Part shown: positions 5,328-8,122 of the stretch, piece after piece
Layout: each line of letters opens with the position of its first letter
Numbering within the stretch: position 1 is the first letter of the stretch
DNA from: an uncultured Prevotella sp.
Lineage (GTDB): Bacteria; Bacteroidota; Bacteroidia; Bacteroidales; Bacteroidaceae
Direction of reading: 5' to 3'
Length of the DNA: 8,122 nt
Assembly: GCA_900769055.1 (NCBI GenBank)
Contig: CAAGFF010000087.1
Coordinates: 1-8,122 of the forward strand
Position numbers and translations under genes: made by a program
The notes under the pieces: model-generated
What the model saw: the letters and a program-made list of their open reading frames with translations, nothing else
Database searches by the model: none
What the model was told of the DNA's origin: nothing

Positions 5328-6596
5328 ATGAAAGTTTTAATGTTTGGATGGGAGTATCCTCCTCACGTATATGGTGGTCTTGCCACTGCTAATTTCGGTA
5401 TCGCTGAAGGTCTTCATGCTCAACCCGGCATGGACATCACCCTATGCCTTCCTAAACCTTGGGGCGATGAGGACAGGACTTTTGCCAAGATTGTTGGCAT
5501 GAACTGTGTGCCTATCGCATATCGTGATGTTGACTATGACTATGTGAAGAACCGCGTCGGTCATATCATGGAGCCGGAACTGTACTATAGAATGCGTGAC
5601 CATATCTATGCTGACTTCAACTACATGAATGTTAACGACATCGGTTGCATGGATTTCGCCGGTGGATATCCTACAAACCTGCACGAGGAAATTAACAACT
5701 ACTCCATCATAGCAGGTGTTGTGGCACGCACTCTTGACTTCGACATCATCCACGCACACGACTGGCTGACATTTCCTGCCGGCATTCATGCAAAGAATGT
5801 AACGGGCAAGCCTCTGTGCATACACGTTCATGCAACAGACTTCGACCGTAGCCGCGGTAAGGTAAACCCAACGGTTTATGGCATCGAGAAGAATGGTATG
5901 GACAATGCCGACTGCATCATGTGTGTATCTGAGCTTACTCGGCAGACGGTTATTAACCAGTATCATCAGGACCCACGCAAGTGCTTCACTGTACACAATG
6001 CCGTTTACCCACTCCGTCAGGAGTTGCAGGACATCCCACGTCCCGACCATACGGGCAAGGAGAAAGTCGTTACCTTCCTGGGACGACTCACCATGCAGAA
6101 AGGACCTGAATACTTTGTCGAGGCTGCCAATATGGTGCTACACCGTACACGCAACGTCCGCTTCTGTATGGCCGGTTCTGGAGATATGATGGACCAGATG
6201 ATTTATCTTGCTGCTGAAAGAGGCATCGCTGACAAATTCCACTTCCCGGGATTCATGCGTGGAAAACAGGTGTACGAGTGCCTGAAGGCATCCGATGTAT
6301 ATGTTATGCCGTCGGTCAGCGAGCCGTTCGGTATCTCGCCGCTTGAGGCTATGCAGTGCGGCACTCCGTCTATCATCTCCAAACAGAGTGGTTGCGCAGA
6401 AATCCTCACCAACTGTATAAAGGTTGACTATTGGGATATCCACGCATTGGCTGATGCCATCTATTCTATATGCCATAACGAGAGCCTGTTCCAGTATCTT
6501 AAGGATGAGGGCAAACGTGAGGTTGACCAGATTACATGGGAGAAGGTCGGCGCATGGATTAAGGAACTCTATGAGAGAACGCTCGGATGGAGATAA
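5328..6596 (+). CDS. GT-B glycosyltransferase, probable glycogen synthase
   Basis: A 422-residue retaining GT-B glycosyltransferase of GT4/GT5 type, expected to elongate alpha-1,4-glucan from a nucleotide-glucose donor in the cytosol. The N-terminal Rossmann domain opens with MFGWEYPPHVYGGLATA (5-21), the glycine-rich acceptor and phosphate loop of this class. HAHDW (142-146) and HVHATDFDRSRG (166-177) follow. The C-terminal donor domain has VHNAV (222-226), LGRLTMQKGPEYF (251-263), GSG (283-285) and SEPFGISPLEAM (331-342), which contains the E-x7-E pair (Glu332, Glu340). The motifs look intact, so it should be active. There is no signal peptide or membrane segment. Its place between a debranching enzyme and a GH57 protein is the main reason for calling it a glycogen synthase; sequence alone would allow another alpha-glucosyltransferase. 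The donor (ADP- or UDP-glucose) cannot be decided here. It shares an operon with its neighbours, with gaps of 18 and 60 bases. Confidence 0.87.
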   Translation: MKVLMFGWEYPPHVYGGLATANFGIAEGLHAQPGMDITLCLPKPWGDEDRTFAKIVGMNCVPIAYRDVDYDYVKNRVGHIMEPELYYRMRDHIYADFNYMNVNDIGCMDFAGGYPTNLHEEINNYSIIAGVVARTLDFDIIHAHDWLTFPAGIHAKNVTGKPLCIHVHATDFDRSRGKVNPTVYGIEKNGMDNADCIMCVSELTRQTVINQYHQDPRKCFTVHNAVYPLRQELQDIPRPDHTGKEKVVTFLGRLTMQKGPEYFVEAANMVLHRTRNVRFCMAGSGDMMDQMIYLAAERGIADKFHFPGFMRGKQVYECLKASDVYVMPSVSEPFGISPLEAMQCGTPSIISKQSGCAEILTNCIKVDYWDIHALADAIYSICHNESLFQYLKDEGKREVDQITWEKVGAWIKELYERTLGWR

Positions 6597-6656
6597 GTCC
6601 CCTGATGGGTTATAACAACATTTTTTTATAATAAATCGTCTTAAAACGTAAACGAT

Positions 6657-8120
6657 ATGAAGACTATTTGCTTATATTTCGAGATACATCAAATAATACA
6701 TCTCAAACGCTACCGTTTCTTCGACATCGGTACAGACCATTATTACTATGATGACTACGAGAACGAGCGTAGCATCACAGACATTGCCGAGCGTTCGTAC
6801 ATGCCCGCACTGAACACTCTTCTTGAAATGATCAAGGAGAATGGCGACTACTTCAAGGTTGCCTTCTCGCTCTCAGGTGTGGGCATCGAGCAGCTTGAGC
6901 TGCATGCACCGCAGGTGCTCGAGAAACTTCAGGAACTGAACGCTACCGGATGCGTGGAGTTCCTCGCTGAGCCATACTCACACGGACTGTCTGCTCTGAA
7001 GAACGAGGAAAGCTTCGCTGCCGACGTTAAGAAGCAGTGCAAGAAGATGCAGGAGTATTTCGGTAAGGAGCCAAAGGTACTGCGCAACTCTTCACTTATT
7101 TATAGTGACGACATCGGACTGCAGGCTGCACAGATGGGATTTATCGGTATGCTTACCGAAGGTGCAAAGCATGTACTTGGATGGAAGTCTCCACACTATG
7201 TATACAATTGTGCGCTGGCTCCAAATCTCAAGCTCTTGCTGCGTGACGTGAACCTCAGCGATGATATCTCGCTGCGCTTCAACAACAGCGACTGGGCAGG
7301 CTATCCACTCTTTGCCGATAACTATATCAACAACATTGCGGCATTGCCAAACGAGGAGCAGAACATCAACATCTTCATGGAACTCTCTGCTCTCGGCATC
7401 GCACAGCCGTTGTCAAGCAACATCCTCGACTTCCTCCGTGCTCTGCCAGTATGTGCAAAGATGAAGGACATAGCATTTGCTACACCGACAGAGATATTCA
7501 CCAGTACCAACAGTGTTGGAGCACTTGATGTTCCTGATACACTATCTTGGGTTGACGAGGAGCGCGATGTCAGCTGCTGGCTCGGTAACCCAATGCAGCG
7601 CGAGGCTTTCGAGAAACTCTACAGCATCGCCGACCGTGTACGCATCGCCAATGACTCACGTATCAATCAGGACTGGGATTACCTGCAGGCAAGCAACAAC
7701 TTCCGCTTCATGACCACCAAGCCATCAAATGTTGGTCTCGACCGTGGTATTTACAGCAGTCCGTTCGATGCTTTCACCAACTATATGAATATCCTTGGTG
7801 ACTTCATCACACGTGTCAATAACCTCTATCCAGAGGAGATTGACAACGACCAACTCGACTCACTTCTTACAACCATAAAGAATCAGGGCGATGAGATTGA
7901 GATGAAGGAGAAGGAAATCATCCGCCTCCAGGCAAAGGTTGAGAAGATGGAGAAGGAAGAGGCTAAGTTGCGTGCAAAGATGGGTGAGGAGCCCAAGCCT
8001 GCAAAGAAGGCTGCCGCAAAGAAGGCACCTGCCAAGGCTGCTGAGGTAGTAGAGGAGAAGCCGGCCAAGAAGCCTGCTGCCAAGAGAGCTACCAAGAAAG
8101 CTGCTGAGGACAAGAAGTAA
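6657..8120 (+). CDS. GH57 alpha-amylase-like protein with substituted catalytic residues and a Lys/Ala-rich tail
   Basis: This 487-residue protein is recognisable as GH57 over about 1-385. Supporting segments are EIHQIIHLKRYRFFDIGTDH (9-28), DYFKVAFSLSGVGIEQ (64-79), GCVEFLAEPYSHGLSAL (98-114), MLTEGAKHVLGW (165-176), LSWVDEERDVSCWLGNPMQ (296-314) and SPFDAFTNYMNILGDF (368-383). The catalytic positions are changed. RNSSLIY (143-149) replaces the usual RNTELIY, so the nucleophile Glu becomes Ser146. MELSALG (241-247) replaces MDYETFG, so the acid/base Asp becomes Glu242. The first motif is HQI rather than HQP. It may be inactive, or use another mechanism. A coiled coil (about 397-443) and a basic tail (446-487) follow. 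There is no signal peptide. It is the last gene of the glycogen unit; the 60-base gap upstream holds no recognisable promoter, terminator or Shine-Dalgarno. I recall that Bacteroidetes GH57 homologues with lost catalytic residues have been noted before. Confidence 0.88.
   Translation: MKTICLYFEIHQIIHLKRYRFFDIGTDHYYYDDYENERSITDIAERSYMPALNTLLEMIKENGDYFKVAFSLSGVGIEQLELHAPQVLEKLQELNATGCVEFLAEPYSHGLSALKNEESFAADVKKQCKKMQEYFGKEPKVLRNSSLIYSDDIGLQAAQMGFIGMLTEGAKHVLGWKSPHYVYNCALAPNLKLLLRDVNLSDDISLRFNNSDWAGYPLFADNYINNIAALPNEEQNINIFMELSALGIAQPLSSNILDFLRALPVCAKMKDIAFATPTEIFTSTNSVGALDVPDTLSWVDEERDVSCWLGNPMQREAFEKLYSIADRVRIANDSRINQDWDYLQASNNFRFMTTKPSNVGLDRGIYSSPFDAFTNYMNILGDFITRVNNLYPEEIDNDQLDSLLTTIKNQGDEIEMKEKEIIRLQAKVEKMEKEEAKLRAKMGEEPKPAKKAAAKKAPAKAAEVVEEKPAKKPAAKRATKKAAEDKK
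7845..7985 (+). other. Coiled-coil segment of the GH57-like protein
   Basis: Residues 397-443 show a continuous heptad pattern. The a positions are Leu400, Ile407, Ile414, Ile421 and Val428. The d positions are Leu403, Gln410, Lys417, Leu424, Met431 and Leu438. The stretch is rich in Glu and Lys with no Pro. It probably forms a dimer or trimer stalk linking the GH57 domain to the tail. Confidence 0.75.
7992..8117 (+). other. Lys/Ala/Pro-rich, histone-H1-like C-terminal tail
   Basis: Residues 446-487 contain 14 Lys, 1 Arg, 14 Ala and 5 Pro in 42 positions, built from degenerate units such as PAKKAAAKKA and PAKKPAAKRA, with one acidic interruption (EVVEE). It is likely disordered and strongly positive. 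Such tails occur in H1-like and other nucleic-acid-binding bacterial proteins. The underlying DNA is a run of near-repeats of AAG and GCN codons, prone to length change. Confidence 0.8.
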
Positions 8121-8122
8121 TA

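Noticed and set aside
5442..6050. 202-codon open frame on the - strand inside the glycosyltransferase gene
   Set aside because: It is wholly antisense to conserved GT-B motifs and its product resembles no known family.
6597..6656. Possible terminator or start-codon hairpin between the glycosyltransferase and GH57 genes
   Set aside because: CCC-TGAT-GGG is only a 3-bp stem and the T run is a dozen bases away. ATCGT/ACGAT next to the ATG is a 5-bp stem with a long loop. Neither is convincing, and there is no TAnnTTTG promoter here.
7883..8113. 76-codon - strand frame antisense to the GH57 tail
   Set aside because: Its Ala/Phe-rich sequence is simply the reverse reading of the repeated Lys/Ala codons of the tail.

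Overview
The window looks like a chromosomal segment from a member of the Bacteroidales, most likely a Prevotella-like organism. Three things support this. Intergenic sites match the Bacteroidetes promoter pattern (TTTG, about 19 bases, TAnnTTTG). Most genes lack a Shine-Dalgarno sequence. The proteins and their order (glycogen debranching enzyme, GT-B glycosyltransferase, GH57 protein) fit what I recall of Bacteroides/Prevotella glycogen loci. No tRNA, rRNA, insertion sequence, CRISPR array or phage gene is visible. The genus call is an inference.

Left part (1-2466, + strand): the 3' half of a glyceraldehyde-3-phosphate dehydrogenase gene, with codon use typical of high expression, ends at a clear intrinsic terminator. 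A candidate promoter for the next gene sits in the terminator's 3' arm and tail. It would drive a two-gene unit of miaA (tRNA dimethylallyltransferase) and a diacylglycerol/lipid-kinase-family protein whose nucleotide-binding motifs are altered.

Middle (2441-3365): a Crp/Fnr-family regulator lies on the - strand. Its end overlaps the end of the kinase gene by 26 bp (convergent), and its start faces the glycogen genes (divergent). The 238-bp divergent intergenic region is very AT-rich. It holds a good + strand promoter, a - strand -7 element, long inverted A/T repeats, a half-conserved dyad and a perfect 12-bp palindrome.

Right part (3366-8120, + strand): a three-gene glycogen module. It encodes a GH133-type debranching enzyme, a probable glycogen synthase (with an unusually strong Shine-Dalgarno for this phylum) and a GH57 alpha-amylase-like protein. 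The GH57 protein keeps its fold-defining motifs but appears to have lost both catalytic residues. It also carries a coiled coil and a histone-H1-like Lys/Ala/Pro tail.

The likely theme is synthesis and turnover of intracellular alpha-glucan, with the adjacent Crp-like protein as candidate regulator. The most unusual element is the apparent GH57 pseudoenzyme with its tail, which may bind glucan or nucleic acid or act as a scaffold rather than hydrolyse starch.
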